64,000 nt of DNA from Amblyomma americanum (taxonomy: Eukaryota > Arthropoda > Arachnida > Ixodida > Ixodidae), in NCBI RefSeq assembly GCF_052857255.1, contig NC_135497.1:343086183-343150182 (forward strand), read 5' to 3'. Below, piece by piece: positions 63,548-64,000 of this stretch. Made by a program: the position numbers and the translations under genes. The notes beneath the pieces are model-generated. The model worked only from the letters and a program-made list of their open reading frames with translations, did no database searches and was not told the DNA's origin. Numbering within the stretch: the stretch's first letter is position 1; the number at the start of each line of letters is the position of its first letter.

Positions 63548-63835
63548 CGAAAAAGGGCAGAAATTTGTCAACACGATTTACAGTATAATACCGAAGTAAG
63601 AAAGTGGAAAAACAAAGCAACCGAACGTAAAGGTGGTTTGTTAACATTACAAACCAGTCTGTTTTATTCGACGATTAAGCAGCGTTCTCGACACGTAATC
63701 TGCATGGGGTACAAGGTACGCAGTAGTAATACCGCATCAATTATTACGTTTCACTTTGAAGGGACAACACAGCGCGAACGGGGCAGTCGATGAAAAAGAA
63801 AGACTACACATTAGAAGCGCTGTCCTTTCCCGATC
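63548..63835. repeat. Extra copy of the ~280-bp block, right arm
   Basis: Inverted partner of 51035-51320; related to 62105-62415 in the same arm. Confidence 0.75.
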
Positions 63836-64000
63836 CCTTAGTGTAGGTATGTGCCATATTTTCAAAGGCTAACAAAAGCAACACCTCAATTCGCGAATAC
63901 AAACACTGTCGACGACAAAAGCTATGTGGGCTTTGGATAGGTAACGTTAATAGTGTGTTACCACGGTGGTTAGATACTGGCCACTGGGATTCACCTTTAC

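Larger units (their letters stand above)
58895..64000 (-). repeat. Right arm of the palindrome (unit C)
   Basis: Inverted copy of 50870-55957 running off the window. The inner edge is AAAATATGTCTTATATTTGC, matching the reverse complement of the transposase start at 55930-55957. No gene is recognised in it beyond copies of left-arm features. Confidence 0.95.

Noticed and set aside
1..64000. CRISPR arrays, rRNA genes, bacterial operons or viral genomes
   Set aside because: No spaced short direct repeats, no rRNA-like stretch and no runs of closely packed intact genes; the window is eukaryotic repeat DNA.

Overview
The window is animal (arthropod) repeat-rich DNA with no complete host gene. Degenerate LINE ORFs, tRNA-derived SINEs, a P-element-like THAP transposase relic, an LTR fragment, foldback elements and tandem arrays make up almost everything recognisable. 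The SINE type (serine-tRNA-like head, long body, short A/T-rich tail), the RNase H-bearing I-group LINEs with their Cys/His tail, and an RTE element of the kind often annotated as 'craniofacial development protein 2-like' all point to a hard tick (Ixodidae). This is inferred from family recognition without a database search; species cannot be given.

Layout. (1) 1-1340: satellite with a ~235-bp unit. (2) 1341-22845: unit A, a large duplicated block starting in a CA-rich array. (3) 22846-29054: unique spacer with a minus-strand LTR and leader with a good TATA/Inr promoter, a tRNA-derived SINE, a CpG-rich stretch with the only plausible host exon (27268-27654), and a hairpin. (4) 29055-54425: unit B, a diverged direct copy of unit A. 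(5) 54426-60430: the centre of a very large inverted repeat, holding a broken P-element-like transposon that is itself interrupted by a foldback element. (6) 60431-64000: unit C, an inverted and much more similar copy of the end of unit B, running off the window.

The A/B alignment runs roughly as follows: 1346-3500 with 29055-31560; 3500-5270 with 34240-35705; 7071-13350 with 35708-42057; 13380-17075 with 46994-51015; 20040-22845 with 51400-54425. The gaps are copy-specific insertions. In A these are a CR1-group LINE (5274-7070) and a 3-kb block with LINE and SINE pieces (17076-20040). In B these are a young RTE LINE (31653-34220, exact 12-bp target duplication) and an almost full-length CR1/L2-group LINE with ORF1, ORF2, 5' tandem monomers and a 3' pentanucleotide tail (42058-46993). 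Removing these leaves an ancestral unit of about 17 kb. Units B and C share a 95-bp tandem duplication and an extra ~280-bp block that A lacks, so the B/C inverted copy is younger than the A/B duplication.

Functionally this is a record of element activity and segmental duplication rather than an operating pathway. The only long intact reading frame is that of the RTE element, which is 5'-truncated. The points most worth a second look are the large palindrome around the P-like element, a hammerhead-ribozyme-like motif in the foldback inside it, the LINE with 5' promoter-like monomers, the SINE-derived perfect hairpin at 19.56-19.92 kb, and the CpG-rich candidate exon.
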